From: Gramella sp. KN1008
GTDB lineage: Bacteria; Bacteroidota; Bacteroidia; Flavobacteriales; Flavobacteriaceae
Reading direction: 5' to 3'
NCBI RefSeq assembly: GCF_004332155.1
Contig: NZ_SJDV01000003.1
Coordinates: forward strand, 248,001-312,000
DNA: 64,000 bases
Below the pieces are notes generated by a model. That model saw only the letters and a program-made list of their open reading frames with translations, had not been told where the DNA came from and searched no databases. The position numbers and the translations under genes were made by a program. Below are positions 18,669 to 28,087 of this stretch, in pieces. Within the stretch, counting starts at the first letter, position 1. Each line of letters begins with the position of its first letter.

Positions 18669-19799
18669 TTATTTCTTTATCACATTGTATTTTTTTAATA
18701 TAGGGATAACCTTTTCCACAGGCAGCGCCTTAATGCTTCTACCTTTAAAACCGGTCATGGTTTCGGCCATGAATAATGAATTAAGAATAGCCTCTTCGGT
18801 AGCTTCGATGGCTCCCATAAAGATAGGAGACATCAGGTCATTTGGTACTACCGTATTTTCCAGCAGATCAGATTCAATTTTATATGGCACCCTGTTTTCT
18901 TCAGCGGAGGAAAATGCGATCACATAATCTCCACTTCCGTTGGATGCAATACCACCGGTCTTCGCGAGGCCAAGAATGGCTCTTTTTGCCAGTCTTTTTA
19001 AATTCCGGCTATCCAGAGGCGCATCTGTAGCTACCACGATCATACAGGAACCATCGGCACTGTCCATGATCCTGTCTCTAAAACTGAATTGTTCCAGTTC
19101 TTCTCCAACCGGAGCGCCATCAATTTGCAGATTTCCGCCAAAATTGGTCTGGACAAGTACTCCAATGGTGTATCCGCCAAGACTTTCAGGTAGTTTCCTG
19201 GAAGATGTTCCAATTCCCCCTTTGAATCCAAAACAGATAGTTCCCGTGCCGGCACCTACGTTTCCTTCTTTTACATCTGAATCTGCATTTTTGATAGCAG
19301 CGATCACATGGTCTGCTTTTACATGCTGTCCGCGAATATCATTCAGGTAACCATCATTGGTTTCACCAACCACGCCATTCACCGATCTTACATCTTCATT
19401 GCCTTTCTGATTCAGTGTATATTTTATTACCGCGTTCATTCCGGTAGCTACGCTCAGCGTATTAGTGAGTATTAAAGGAGTTTCAATATTTCCCAATTCC
19501 TGAATTTGCGTGCTCCCCGCAAGTTTTCCGAAGCCGTTACCAACAAAAACCGCTGCCGGTACTTTCTGCTGAAAAATATTTCCTTGATGCGGAAGTATCG
19601 CCGTAACTCCTGTTCTTATAGAATCTCCTTTTATAAGGGTAGTGTGCCCGACTTTTACACCCTGAACATCGGTGATCGAATTTTCTGGACCTGGAGGCAG
19701 AACTCCGGGTTTGACACCAAGTTCACGTACGCGTTGCTGAGAAAAAGTATTGAAGGTTAAAAGAAAAGAGCAGAGCAGGAGTAATAGAAAATGTTTCAT
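18669..19799 (-). CDS. Exported P1 family peptidase (DmpA-type aminopeptidase)
   Basis: The 376-residue protein has a signal peptide (about 1-20, ending NTFS) and a DmpA/ornithine-acetyltransferase-like Ntn fold. Self-cleavage is expected between Gly250 and Ser251 in the DGSCMIVVATDAPL segment, leaving Ser251 as N-terminal nucleophile. Conserved Asn-rich motifs (LTNTLSVATG, GVVGETNDGYL) support the call. DmpA enzymes act as L-aminopeptidase and D-amidase/esterase. The export signal puts it in the periplasm. The gene converges on the D-amino-acid transaminase gene with seven bases between stops. Confidence 0.92.
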   Translation of the reverse strand: MKHFLLLLLCSFLLTFNTFSQQRVRELGVKPGVLPPGPENSITDVQGVKVGHTTLIKGDSIRTGVTAILPHQGNIFQQKVPAAVFVGNGFGKLAGSTQIQELGNIETPLILTNTLSVATGMNAVIKYTLNQKGNEDVRSVNGVVGETNDGYLNDIRGQHVKADHVIAAIKNADSDVKEGNVGAGTGTICFGFKGGIGTSSRKLPESLGGYTIGVLVQTNFGGNLQIDGAPVGEELEQFSFRDRIMDSADGSCMIVVATDAPLDSRNLKRLAKRAILGLAKTGGIASNGSGDYVIAFSSAEENRVPYKIESDLLENTVVPNDLMSPIFMGAIEATEEAILNSLFMAETMTGFKGRSIKALPVEKVIPILKKYNVIKK

Positions 19800-19902
19800 T
19801 TAGACAGAATTTTTTCAAAATTGAAGATACAAAACCAAAGGTAAGTTTTCAGCAGACTTTAAGTCTTAAGGCTTAAGCTTCCGGAATTCTAATTTTAGAT
19901 TG

Positions 19903-19910
19903 TATCTTTG
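19903..19910 (+). promoter_or_regulatory. -7 promoter box (TATCTTTG) for rimO
   Basis: A perfect TAnnTTTG match 60 bases before the rimO ATG, in the 171-base space between the divergent DmpA-type and rimO genes. Confidence 0.65.
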
Positions 19911-19970
19911 CACCCGCTTAGAATTTCTCTAATCAAAAAATTCCGGGCTCAAATATAGATCAGTAAGTTT

Positions 19971-21323
19971 ATGAGGACGAAGTCGTTAAAGAAGAACAGG
20001 ATAAATGTAGTGACCCTTGGTTGTAGCAAGAATGTCTACGACAGCGAGGTGCTGATGGGGCAATTGAAAGCCAACAAGAAAGACGTTGTCCATGAAGAAG
20101 ATGGAAATATCGTTGTTATAAATACCTGCGGATTTATTGATAATGCGAAGGAACAGTCGGTAAATACCATCCTGGAATTCGTTGAGAAGAAGGAGCAGGG
20201 AGAAGTTGATAAAGTATTTGTGACCGGATGTTTGAGTGAAAGATATAAACCTGACCTTCAAAAGGAAATCCCGAATGTAGACCAGTATTTTGGCACAACC
20301 GAGCTTCCCGGACTTCTAAAAGCTCTTGAAGCAGATTATAAGCACGAGCTCATAGGGGAAAGGCTTACTACCACTCCAAAGAATTATGCTTATTTAAAGA
20401 TCGCCGAGGGTTGTGACCGTCCATGTTCATTTTGTGCTATTCCATTGATGCGTGGCGGACACAAATCTACGCCTATTGAGAATCTTGTAAAAGAAGCTGA
20501 GAAACTTGCGGCTAATGGAGTAAAGGAACTTATTCTTATAGCCCAGGACCTTACTTACTACGGTCTCGATCTTTATAAGAAGCGTAATCTTGCAGAATTG
20601 CTTGAGAATCTTGTAAAAGTTGAAGGTATCGAATGGATAAGACTGCATTATGCCTTTCCAACCGGTTTCCCTATGGATGTCCTTGAGGTTATGAAGCGTG
20701 AACCTAAAGTTTGTAATTACCTGGATATCCCGCTTCAGCATATTTCTGATGATCTTCTGAAATCCATGCGTCGTGGAACTACCCATGAAAAGACAACCAG
20801 GCTTCTGAAAGAGTTCAGAAAAACTGTTCCTGAAATGGCCATCAGGACCACGCTTATCGTTGGATACCCGGGTGAGACCGAAGAACATTTTCAGGAATTG
20901 AAAGAATGGGTGAAGGAGATGCGTTTCGAACGTCTTGGCTGTTTTACCTATTCCCATGAAGAGAATACTCATGCCTATAATCTGGAAGACGATGTGCCTC
21001 AGGAAATCAAGCAGCAGCGAGCTAATGAGATCATGGAAATACAGTCTCAGATCTCCTGGGAACTTAACCAGGAAAAAATAGGACAAATCTTTAAAGTTGT
21101 TATTGACAGGAAAGAAGGAAACTATTTTGTGGGCCGAACCGAATTTGATTCTCCCGATGTTGATAATGAAGTGCTGATCGACGCTACTTCAGTTTATCTT
21201 AAAACCGGTGATTATTATGAGGTTAAGATAACAGATGCTGCCGATTTTGACCTCTATGGGGAACCATTAAATGTAACTGCTGAAAAACCGAAACGCAAGG
21301 AGCTAAAGATCAAATCAGTTTAA
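19971..21323 (+). CDS. rimO: Ribosomal protein S12 methylthiotransferase RimO
   Basis: The 450-residue radical SAM enzyme adds a methylthio group to an aspartate of ribosomal protein S12. The UPF0004 domain carries Cys18, Cys53 and Cys87 for the auxiliary cluster; the radical SAM cluster is Cys148, Cys152, Cys155 (CDRPCSFC); a TRAM domain lies at about 375-440. [13 protein letters not shown] and the [16 protein letters not shown] segment distinguish it from MiaB. Its stop overlaps the end of the convergent aldolase gene by four bases. Confidence 0.96.
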   Translation: MRTKSLKKNRINVVTLGCSKNVYDSEVLMGQLKANKKDVVHEEDGNIVVINTCGFIDNAKEQSVNTILEFVEKKEQGEVDKVFVTGCLSERYKPDLQKEIPNVDQYFGTTELPGLLKALEADYKHELIGERLTTTPKNYAYLKIAEGCDRPCSFCAIPLMRGGHKSTPIENLVKEAEKLAANGVKELILIAQDLTYYGLDLYKKRNLAELLENLVKVEGIEWIRLHYAFPTGFPMDVLEVMKREPKVCNYLDIPLQHISDDLLKSMRRGTTHEKTTRLLKEFRKTVPEMAIRTTLIVGYPGETEEHFQELKEWVKEMRFERLGCFTYSHEENTHAYNLEDDVPQEIKQQRANEIMEIQSQISWELNQEKIGQIFKVVIDRKEGNYFVGRTEFDSPDVDNEVLIDATSVYLKTGDYYEVKITDAADFDLYGEPLNVTAEKPKRKELKIKSV

Positions 21324-22378
21324 GCCAACGTGATTTCATCTTCAAGATAGACTTGCTGCACGCTGTTCAGAATTTCAACACCTTCTTTTAAGGGTCGCTG
21401 AAAGGCTTTTCTACCCATGATAAGTCCGGCACCTCCGGCACGCTTATTTATTACAGCCGTTCTTATGGCTTCCTTAACGTCTGATTCTCCTTTGGAACCT
21501 CCCCCGGAATTAATGAGACCTATTTTTCCCATATAGCAATTCGCAACCTGTAATCGGCAAAGGTCAATTGGATGATCTGTAGTCAGGCTTTCATACATCT
21601 CTTCATTATATTTTCCGAAGTTAATATCCCTGAATCCAAAATTTGTCTCAGGTAATTTCTGTTTTATCACATCAGCCTTTATGGTCACTCCGAGATGATT
21701 AGCCTGCCCGGTGAGGTCGGCAGCAGAATGATAATCTTCATCTCCCGTTTTGAAACTTGAATTTCTGGTATAGCACCATAAAATGGTTCCCATTCCCAGC
21801 TGATGGGCTTCTTCAAAAGCTTCGGCAATCTCTATGATCTGCCGGTTGCTTTCCTTGGAGCCAAAATAGATGGTAGCTCCAATAGCCACTGCACCCATAT
21901 TCCAGGCTTCCTTTACCGTTCCATAAGGTATCTGGTCATATTTATTAGGATAGGTGAGTAACTCATTGTGATTTATCTTGACCACAAAGGGGATCTTATG
22001 AGCATATTTTCGGGCATGAAGTCCAAGTACGCCGAATGTGGAGGCAACTCCATTACAGCCGGCCTCAATGGCCAGTTTAATAATGTTCTCCGGATCAAAG
22101 TAATCCTGGTTCTTATAAAATGAGAACGCTGCCGAATGTTCTATGCCCTGATCTATTGGAAGTATATTCAGGTAACCGGTCCCTCCCAGGTTTCCATGGT
22201 TGTATAGTTGAGCAAGGCTTCTTATTGTTGGAATATTCCTGTCACTGTTTATAAATGATTCGGTTGGACCTGGTCCCAGGATTTTAATTCTGTCCGCGGG
22301 TATTTTTTTACAGGTATGATCTAAATAATAAGAGGCTTCTTTACCGAGGATTTCTTTTATCTTCTCAATGTACTCCAT
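21320..22378 (-). CDS. fbaB: Class I fructose-bisphosphate aldolase (FbaB/DhnA family)
   Basis: The 352-residue protein matches the archaeal-type class I aldolase family. Visible family segments are [26 protein letters not shown] and [14 protein letters not shown], where a lysine forms the Schiff base, and a C-terminal phosphate-binding region ([22 protein letters not shown]). It cleaves fructose-1,6-bisphosphate in glycolysis or runs the reverse reaction in gluconeogenesis. It lies 21 bases downstream of the esterase-like gene on the same strand and overlaps the end of rimO by four bases. Confidence 0.93.
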   Translation of the reverse strand: MEYIEKIKEILGKEASYYLDHTCKKIPADRIKILGPGPTESFINSDRNIPTIRSLAQLYNHGNLGGTGYLNILPIDQGIEHSAAFSFYKNQDYFDPENIIKLAIEAGCNGVASTFGVLGLHARKYAHKIPFVVKINHNELLTYPNKYDQIPYGTVKEAWNMGAVAIGATIYFGSKESNRQIIEIAEAFEEAHQLGMGTILWCYTRNSSFKTGDEDYHSAADLTGQANHLGVTIKADVIKQKLPETNFGFRDINFGKYNEEMYESLTTDHPIDLCRLQVANCYMGKIGLINSGGGSKGESDVKEAIRTAVINKRAGGAGLIMGRKAFQRPLKEGVEILNSVQQVYLEDEITLA

Positions 22379-22399
22379 AACTGAAATTTTGGTTGGTTA

Positions 22400-23689
22400 T
22401 CAGATCCCAAAAGGAAAGGTGTCTGGAGTTAAATTTCCTTTTGGCTTGAACTTTAAAGGATGTAGGGCCTGGGTCTGGTCTATATACAGAAAGGCATCAT
22501 ATCTTTCTACCATATCTGAAGGAACATAATTACCAGTTTCTCTTTCGGGATCATAGACCACTCCTATGGCTCGATGTCCCAGTTCCTCTGAAAAGGCATT
22601 CGTGATTTCCGGATGCTCGTCAAAAAGTAAGAGTTTATTGGTACCATTGAATTCATGGATCTTTTGCTCAAAGCTACCTTCCATGGCCGGGGGAACCTCC
22701 ATTTCCTGCATCGGGGCACCCCAACGACTTCCTGCGATCACCGAACCTTCATAAGACCCGAATCCTACAAGTACGGTATTCTTATAACCTTTTTCTTCTC
22801 GTACCAGTTGTCCCAGGTTGATGAGCTCCGCGTGAGCCATATCTGTAGCTCTTGCATCACCAATATGAGTGTTATGTTCCCATACTATCACTTTGGAATC
22901 ATTCCCGTGATAATCCACCAAGCGGTTCAGGGTTTCCATCATATGCCTGTCCCGCACATTCCAGGATTTGGAACCGAAATCAGACATTGCTTTATAGTAT
23001 TTTTCGGCGTTGGCCATCACGAGGGAATTTATTTCTGCATTAAGATCAGCTTCCAGATCGCTGTCATAATTTCCCGATCGTTGCCGCACTTCTTTGAGAA
23101 GTTTAATCACTTCTTCCTGACATCCTGGTTTGGACCGGTTAAAATATGATCCGTAGGAATCATTCTCTCTGAAAGGTTCAAAACAGGTCATCGCATCTCT
23201 GGCCAGTTCGGCTGTTTCAGGATCTTCTTTCTCCAGGTAGCTAACAATAATTTCCATGCTTTCCCACAGGCTGTAAACGTCAAGCCCGTAAAAACCGATC
23301 CTGTCTTCGATGGGATGATGCTGATTATAATCTTTAAGCCAGTCTGCAAATGCAGCTATCTCCCAGTTCGCCCACATCCAGGTAGGCCAGCGGTTGAATT
23401 CTTGCAGAACCTCCTGGATATCCTGATTGCCTCCATTTTTTATCCATTTATTTATCTTGAAGCAATCGGGCCAGTCACCTTCTACGGCTATGAATGAAAA
23501 GCCTTTTTCCTCTATTAGCCTTTTTGAGATCTGGGCCCGCCAGGTATAATATTCGTGAGTGCCATGGCTAGCTTCTCCTAACAGAACATACTGGGCGTCT
23601 CCTATCCTTTCAAGAAGGGGATCCAGATCATTCTTGGAATGCAGCGGATGAAAAAAATCTGAAACTTTCTTTGAACTAAGCGTGCTCAT
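22400..23689 (-). CDS. Erythromycin esterase-like protein
   Basis: The 429-residue cytoplasmic protein belongs to the erythromycin esterase family (EreA/B and Bcr136). The catalytic region LGEASHGTHEYY lies at 37-48 with the essential Glu and His, and VEGDWPD, WEHNTHIGDAR and GFGSYEGSVIA are further family blocks. Some members open the macrolide lactone; most chromosomal members have unknown substrates. Its pairing with aldolase suggests co-transcription, not resistance. I would not infer a resistance phenotype. Confidence 0.9.
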   Translation of the reverse strand: MSTLSSKKVSDFFHPLHSKNDLDPLLERIGDAQYVLLGEASHGTHEYYTWRAQISKRLIEEKGFSFIAVEGDWPDCFKINKWIKNGGNQDIQEVLQEFNRWPTWMWANWEIAAFADWLKDYNQHHPIEDRIGFYGLDVYSLWESMEIIVSYLEKEDPETAELARDAMTCFEPFRENDSYGSYFNRSKPGCQEEVIKLLKEVRQRSGNYDSDLEADLNAEINSLVMANAEKYYKAMSDFGSKSWNVRDRHMMETLNRLVDYHGNDSKVIVWEHNTHIGDARATDMAHAELINLGQLVREEKGYKNTVLVGFGSYEGSVIAGSRWGAPMQEMEVPPAMEGSFEQKIHEFNGTNKLLLFDEHPEITNAFSEELGHRAIGVVYDPERETGNYVPSDMVERYDAFLYIDQTQALHPLKFKPKGNLTPDTFPFGI

Positions 23690-23777
23690 ATTTCAAAGAG
23701 ATTGGTTATATGTTTGAATTTAAGCCTTTTATGTGTAAGCCTTGCCTAGGAAGATTATAAAAAATTGGTAAAAAACG

Positions 23778-24443
23778 TTAAGAATATTGCCAGAATAGAG
23801 GCCAGGCAAACGGAGTCCAGAGACATGATCTTAAACCTGAATATTTTAGGGCATTGTTAACCCAGGAATTGCAGGTCCTGAATGCGTGAAATGAGGAGGT
23901 CGAATTATAGAAAGCATCCCTGTTAGAGTAATGAAAATCCAGTGGTTTGAGTTTTCCTTCAGAACTGAACTGGAAATGTTTTAAAATGTATTCGCAAAGC
24001 TTGATGTATTGTTCAGTTTCAATATTTAATTCTATGAATTTCTCGGAATTTATTTTCTCGAAACGGGTTATATGGATTGCTGAAGGAGTATTGAGGAAAA
24101 TAGCCTTAAAGCCAGTTTTAAAGGATAGGTCTTCCCAGTAAGGAGTGGTGCGGTAGAATTCCCGGTCACCCCAGCCAAAGGAATAATATTTAGTGTCTGG
24201 TGACCAGGCCGGGAAATGCTCCGGGAGGATTATTTTTTCCCAGTTGATTATCTCATTAGCAATAGGAACCACAATATCTGTATGAGATCCATTCTGAACA
24301 AGGTAGATCTTTACGGGTCCCGTATGTTCTGAAGCTTCGTTTACGGGTATCAGACCTCCAATTAGCACCATGAGGGCATAAATTACTGCTGGTAGCAGGA
24401 GAATTGCTACCGCTTTTTGAAGATATTTCACTAAAACCTTCAT
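23778..24443 (-). CDS. DUF2459 family membrane-anchored protein
   Basis: The 221-residue protein has one N-terminal hydrophobic segment (about 10-32) and an extracytoplasmic domain of the DUF2459/TIGR02117 type, with KIYLVQNGSHTDIVVP, YYSFGWGDREFY and a C-terminal FHAFRTCNSWVNNALK segment. The conserved His and the Cys in TCNSW suggest a papain/NlpC-like catalytic arrangement, but no activity is known to me. It lies 11 bases downstream of the VTT-domain gene. Confidence 0.82.
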   Translation of the reverse strand: MKVLVKYLQKAVAILLLPAVIYALMVLIGGLIPVNEASEHTGPVKIYLVQNGSHTDIVVPIANEIINWEKIILPEHFPAWSPDTKYYSFGWGDREFYRTTPYWEDLSFKTGFKAIFLNTPSAIHITRFEKINSEKFIELNIETEQYIKLCEYILKHFQFSSEGKLKPLDFHYSNRDAFYNSTSSFHAFRTCNSWVNNALKYSGLRSCLWTPFAWPLFWQYS

Positions 24444-24454
24444 TCATTTTGTTC

Positions 24455-25147
24455 TTAGCCAGTCTGTTTTGTTTCCTTCTTCCGCTTCCTATGATCTATA
24501 TAGACATAGATCGCATAAATCAGTATTCCTGCTCCGCCAATCCAATAAAGACCATTCTTAAGTTTATCAGTATTTCTTCCAAAATATGCGATGGCAAGGG
24601 AAAGAGGGATGATTCCGGTTAGGGTTGCAAAAATGAACTTTCGGTATGTCATTCCCAGCATTCCCGCAATAATACTTATAGCGTCATTTGATAAAAACGG
24701 AGAGATCCTGAAGATAGCTATGGTCCAGAATCCATAGTTGGAAACCCAGTATTCTACCTTCTTATTTTTAGAGCTACCAATAATTTTCCGAAGATGTTCA
24801 TCTCCCAGCCATTTCCCAATATAGAAGGCTATTGTTGAAGCACAGAAAACACCGGCAATAGAGATCATAGCGCCACCTAGAAATCCATAAGCCAGCACCG
24901 CTACTATCATGGGTAACCATGAAGGGAAAACCACCAGGAATATCTGAAGGATCATTACGATGATTATCGCCACAGGACCCCAGACCCCGAAGCTTTCAAA
25001 GTGAGCACTGATTTTATCTTCATCATTGCTCCATAATATTTTCCAGGTTTCATTGATAAAGTTCTGAAATGGGGGATAGGCAAAATACAGAATTATGAGT
25101 CCGGCAACAATGCTCCCGGTAAGTATATAAGATGCTTTTTTAGACAA
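24455..25147 (-). CDS. TVP38/TMEM64 family (VTT domain) membrane protein
   Basis: The 230-residue protein has about six hydrophobic segments and the VTT/DedA-like core, including FPSWLPMIVAVLAYGFLGG, FYIGKWLGDEHL and FRISPFLSNDAISIIAGMLG, the conserved re-entrant helix with its proline. Proteins of this superfamily are thought to move lipids across the inner membrane. It ends in a basic cytoplasmic tail (DHRKRKKETKQ). It is probably co-transcribed with the DUF2459 gene. Confidence 0.88.
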   Translation of the reverse strand: MSKKASYILTGSIVAGLIILYFAYPPFQNFINETWKILWSNDEDKISAHFESFGVWGPVAIIIVMILQIFLVVFPSWLPMIVAVLAYGFLGGAMISIAGVFCASTIAFYIGKWLGDEHLRKIIGSSKNKKVEYWVSNYGFWTIAIFRISPFLSNDAISIIAGMLGMTYRKFIFATLTGIIPLSLAIAYFGRNTDKLKNGLYWIGGAGILIYAIYVYIDHRKRKKETKQTG

Positions 25148-25203
25148 AGTTGATCTTTTGGTTGAGTAAAAAGGCCCGGCTTCTGATGAAAAGATATAAA
25201 AAA

Positions 25204-25225
25204 GGCGGAAATGTTAATTCCCGCC
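25204..25225 (-). terminator. Intrinsic terminator after the M14-M16 peptidase pair
   Basis: GGCGG (25204-25208) and CCGCC (25221-25225) form the stem. On the minus strand it is followed by seven T. It lies 25 bases after the M16 stop codon. Confidence 0.75.
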
Positions 25226-25249
25226 CTGCCTTAAAACTTTGATAAAATT

Positions 25250-28078
25250 TTATTTTTCTTGAGTCTGCGGATTTAGTAATATGGGTTTTCCGTAGCCCAG
25301 CTCTTCCAGTTTTTCTAGTTGAGTCTCTGCATCGCCAACGATTAGATAATACATCTTTTCGGGGTTCACATATTTTTTCGCGAGATCCTGAATATCCAGC
25401 ACACTTAGTTCTTCAACCAGGGTCTCCCGGTCTTTGATATAGTCGTACTCATATCCAAAATCATTGATCTCCCTCAGCATATTTAGTTTGGCTCCCAGGG
25501 TTTCAAAACGCCTGGCATTGCTTTTTATCATATAGCTTTTGGTCACGTCCAGATCTTCCTGGGTAAATGTGGAAGGGTAATCTTTTAAGATATCTCGCAC
25601 CAGTTCAGCAGCTTCATAGGTGATATTGGTTCTCACCCCGCTGCTTATCAGAAACGGACCTATGTAGGTTCTGTCCAGAAACCTTGAACGAATCCCATAA
25701 GTGTAACCTTTTCCTTCTCTCAATTCCTGGGTTAGCCTTGATGCAAAGCTTCCACCCCCAAGTCTGTAGTTCATTACTTCAGCGGGGTAGAAATCATCAT
25801 TTTTAGCTGAAAGGGCGGGGGAGCCGAAAGCAAAAACCGACTGTTTCGCCCCTGGAACATCGTAGAAATATATTCTTGATTTTTCAGGACTTTTGAACTC
25901 AGGAAGCTCAGGAAAATCTACATTCTGCGGAGGCCAGTTGGCCGAAATAGCTCTTACAGGAGTCAATGCCCGGTCTTTTTCTATAGCCCCAACAATAAGA
26001 AAGCTGGAAGCCAAGGGAGAAAGTTTCTCTTCATAATAATTCCTGAGGTCTTCCAGGGTCATATTCTTTACGGTTGCCGGTGTGCCAAGCTGGTTATATG
26101 ATAAAATACTCTTCTCACCGTAAATAAGCTTTTTGAACTCATTTCCGGCAATGCTGTTAGGATCTCCTTCTTCCTGCTGAAGTCTGCTAAGAATCTGTTG
26201 CTTTATAAGTTCAAATTCCTTTTCATCCCATCTTGGTTCAAGAAGAATTTCCTGAACCAGTTCAATCGTCTCAGCATAGTTCTTGGAAAGAGTATTTCCC
26301 GAGATGCTTATTTTTTCTTCCTGTGCATTAACATAAATCGATGCTCCCAGAAGTTCGATTGCTTCTTCCAGTTCGGCTGGGGTTCTTTTGGCCGTTCCTT
26401 TGGTCATCATTTCAGCCAGCATATAGGATACACCTGCATTCTCAGGTTTTTCAAGCATTTGGCCACCTTTTATTTCCAGGCTGAATTGAACAAGGGGAAC
26501 TTCCTTGTTGGTAATGCCTAAAACTTTCATTCCCGAAGGCATGTTGGCTTCCCAAATTTCAGGAATCTTGAGTTCAGGTTTTCCATGGTAGGGCGGTTCA
26601 ATACTTCTGTCAAAGCTTGAAGGGGTTTTTTCATAGGAAGCCTGCTGGTTGGGATCAACTTCCTCTTCAGCACCCTCAATGATCTTTTCTTCAACCACTT
26701 CAGCTTTTGTAGAGTTCTCCAGTGCAAGATTTATCTGGCCTTTAGGCACAAAACTGGTGGCAACGAAATCTTTATCTTTGATATACTTATTGTAAACCCG
26801 CATTATATCCTGCGGTGTTACGGCCAGTAACTTTTCAACTTCTTTATTTATATAATTAGGATCATTGGCAAATATCTGGTACTGGGCCAACTGAAAGCCT
26901 TTACCCAGCACACTGGAAATTGAATTATAAAAACTGGTCTCCAGGCCTGCTTTTATTCGTTTCAGGTCCTTATCAGGAATGCCGTTTTGTTCAAACTCCT
27001 GAAAAGTCTCCTCTATGGCAGATTTTACAAGGTCCAGGTCTTTACCGTCATACGCTCTTACCTGAAGCATTAACTGACCTGCCAATTCAGAAGTATAATT
27101 GAATATTTGAACGCGGCCGGTGAGCTGTTCTTCTTCAACCAGCTTCTTGTATAACGGAGCATTCTTCCCATCGGCCAGATAGCTTGAAAGAATATCCAGT
27201 GCATAGGAGTCTTCATGATATGAATAAACCGATGGCCAGGTAAGCGTAAGTTCAGGTAACTTCGCAAAATTATCTTCGTGATAAAGGAGCTTTGTTTCGT
27301 TGAGAGTAACCAATTGCTTTTCAAGTCGGTCGATCTCTTCTCCCCGGGGGATCTCATCGAAATATTTATGAACCCATTCTCTGGCCTGTTCTTTATCAAA
27401 ATCACCCGAAATAGTAAGGATCACGTTGTTGGGAACATACCAATTATTATAAAATTCCTTTACATCCTGCAATGTTGCATTCTGAAGGTCTTCCAGGCTG
27501 CCGATTACCTGCCAGTGATATGGATGTCCTTTTGGATACAGGTTGCGATCCACCACATAAAAAGTGTGACCGTATGGACGGTTATCCACACTTTGACGTT
27601 TTTCATTCTTCACTACCTGTTTTTCCTTGGCCAGGACCGGTTCTGTAACGGTGTTGATGAAGAAACCAAGCTTATCGGCTTCGGCCCAAATCATTTTTTC
27701 AAGGGCATCTTTAGGCACGGTCTGGAAATAATTGGTGCGGTCCCTGCTGGTGGAACCATTTGCTCCGGATCCGCCTATCCTGGCGCTGAGCATATCCAGT
27801 CCTCCCTTTCCGAGATTTTCTGATTCCAGGAAAAGAAGGTGTTCAAAAAGATGAGCAAAACCTGTTCGACCTTCCTTTTCCCTTGCTGATCCAACATGGG
27901 CGGTAAGGGCAACGGCCACAACAGGATCTGATGTGTCCTGGTGAAAGATCACCTGCAGTCCGTTCTCAAGGCTGAAGGTTTCAAAGTCTACGCTGAAGTT
28001 TTCTGATTTTTCCTGCGCGAATACCTGGTTACTTGCAACCAGGATTAACAAATAAAATATAAATTTTCTAAAGTTCAT
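25250..28078 (-). CDS. Exported M16 family zinc metallopeptidase
   Basis: The 942-residue protein has a signal peptide (about 1-21, ending FAQ) and two M16 halves. The N-terminal half carries the inverted zinc motif HLFEH (His76, Glu79, His80) and the downstream VVKNEKRQS segment with the third ligand. The C-terminal half (from about 505) lacks HxxEH but keeps the RxxxY-type YTYGIR segment used for substrate binding. This is the one-chain pitrilysin-like arrangement. It should degrade peptides in the periplasm. It lies nine bases downstream of the M14 peptidase gene and shares its terminator. Confidence 0.93.
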   Translation of the reverse strand: MNFRKFIFYLLILVASNQVFAQEKSENFSVDFETFSLENGLQVIFHQDTSDPVVAVALTAHVGSAREKEGRTGFAHLFEHLLFLESENLGKGGLDMLSARIGGSGANGSTSRDRTNYFQTVPKDALEKMIWAEADKLGFFINTVTEPVLAKEKQVVKNEKRQSVDNRPYGHTFYVVDRNLYPKGHPYHWQVIGSLEDLQNATLQDVKEFYNNWYVPNNVILTISGDFDKEQAREWVHKYFDEIPRGEEIDRLEKQLVTLNETKLLYHEDNFAKLPELTLTWPSVYSYHEDSYALDILSSYLADGKNAPLYKKLVEEEQLTGRVQIFNYTSELAGQLMLQVRAYDGKDLDLVKSAIEETFQEFEQNGIPDKDLKRIKAGLETSFYNSISSVLGKGFQLAQYQIFANDPNYINKEVEKLLAVTPQDIMRVYNKYIKDKDFVATSFVPKGQINLALENSTKAEVVEEKIIEGAEEEVDPNQQASYEKTPSSFDRSIEPPYHGKPELKIPEIWEANMPSGMKVLGITNKEVPLVQFSLEIKGGQMLEKPENAGVSYMLAEMMTKGTAKRTPAELEEAIELLGASIYVNAQEEKISISGNTLSKNYAETIELVQEILLEPRWDEKEFELIKQQILSRLQQEEGDPNSIAGNEFKKLIYGEKSILSYNQLGTPATVKNMTLEDLRNYYEEKLSPLASSFLIVGAIEKDRALTPVRAISANWPPQNVDFPELPEFKSPEKSRIYFYDVPGAKQSVFAFGSPALSAKNDDFYPAEVMNYRLGGGSFASRLTQELREGKGYTYGIRSRFLDRTYIGPFLISSGVRTNITYEAAELVRDILKDYPSTFTQEDLDVTKSYMIKSNARRFETLGAKLNMLREINDFGYEYDYIKDRETLVEELSVLDIQDLAKKYVNPEKMYYLIVGDAETQLEKLEELGYGKPILLNPQTQEK

Positions 28079-28087
28079 GATATTGAA

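Noticed and set aside
22400..23689. Macrolide resistance gene
   Set aside because: Most chromosomal erythromycin-esterase-family proteins have unknown substrates, and the neighbours give no resistance context.
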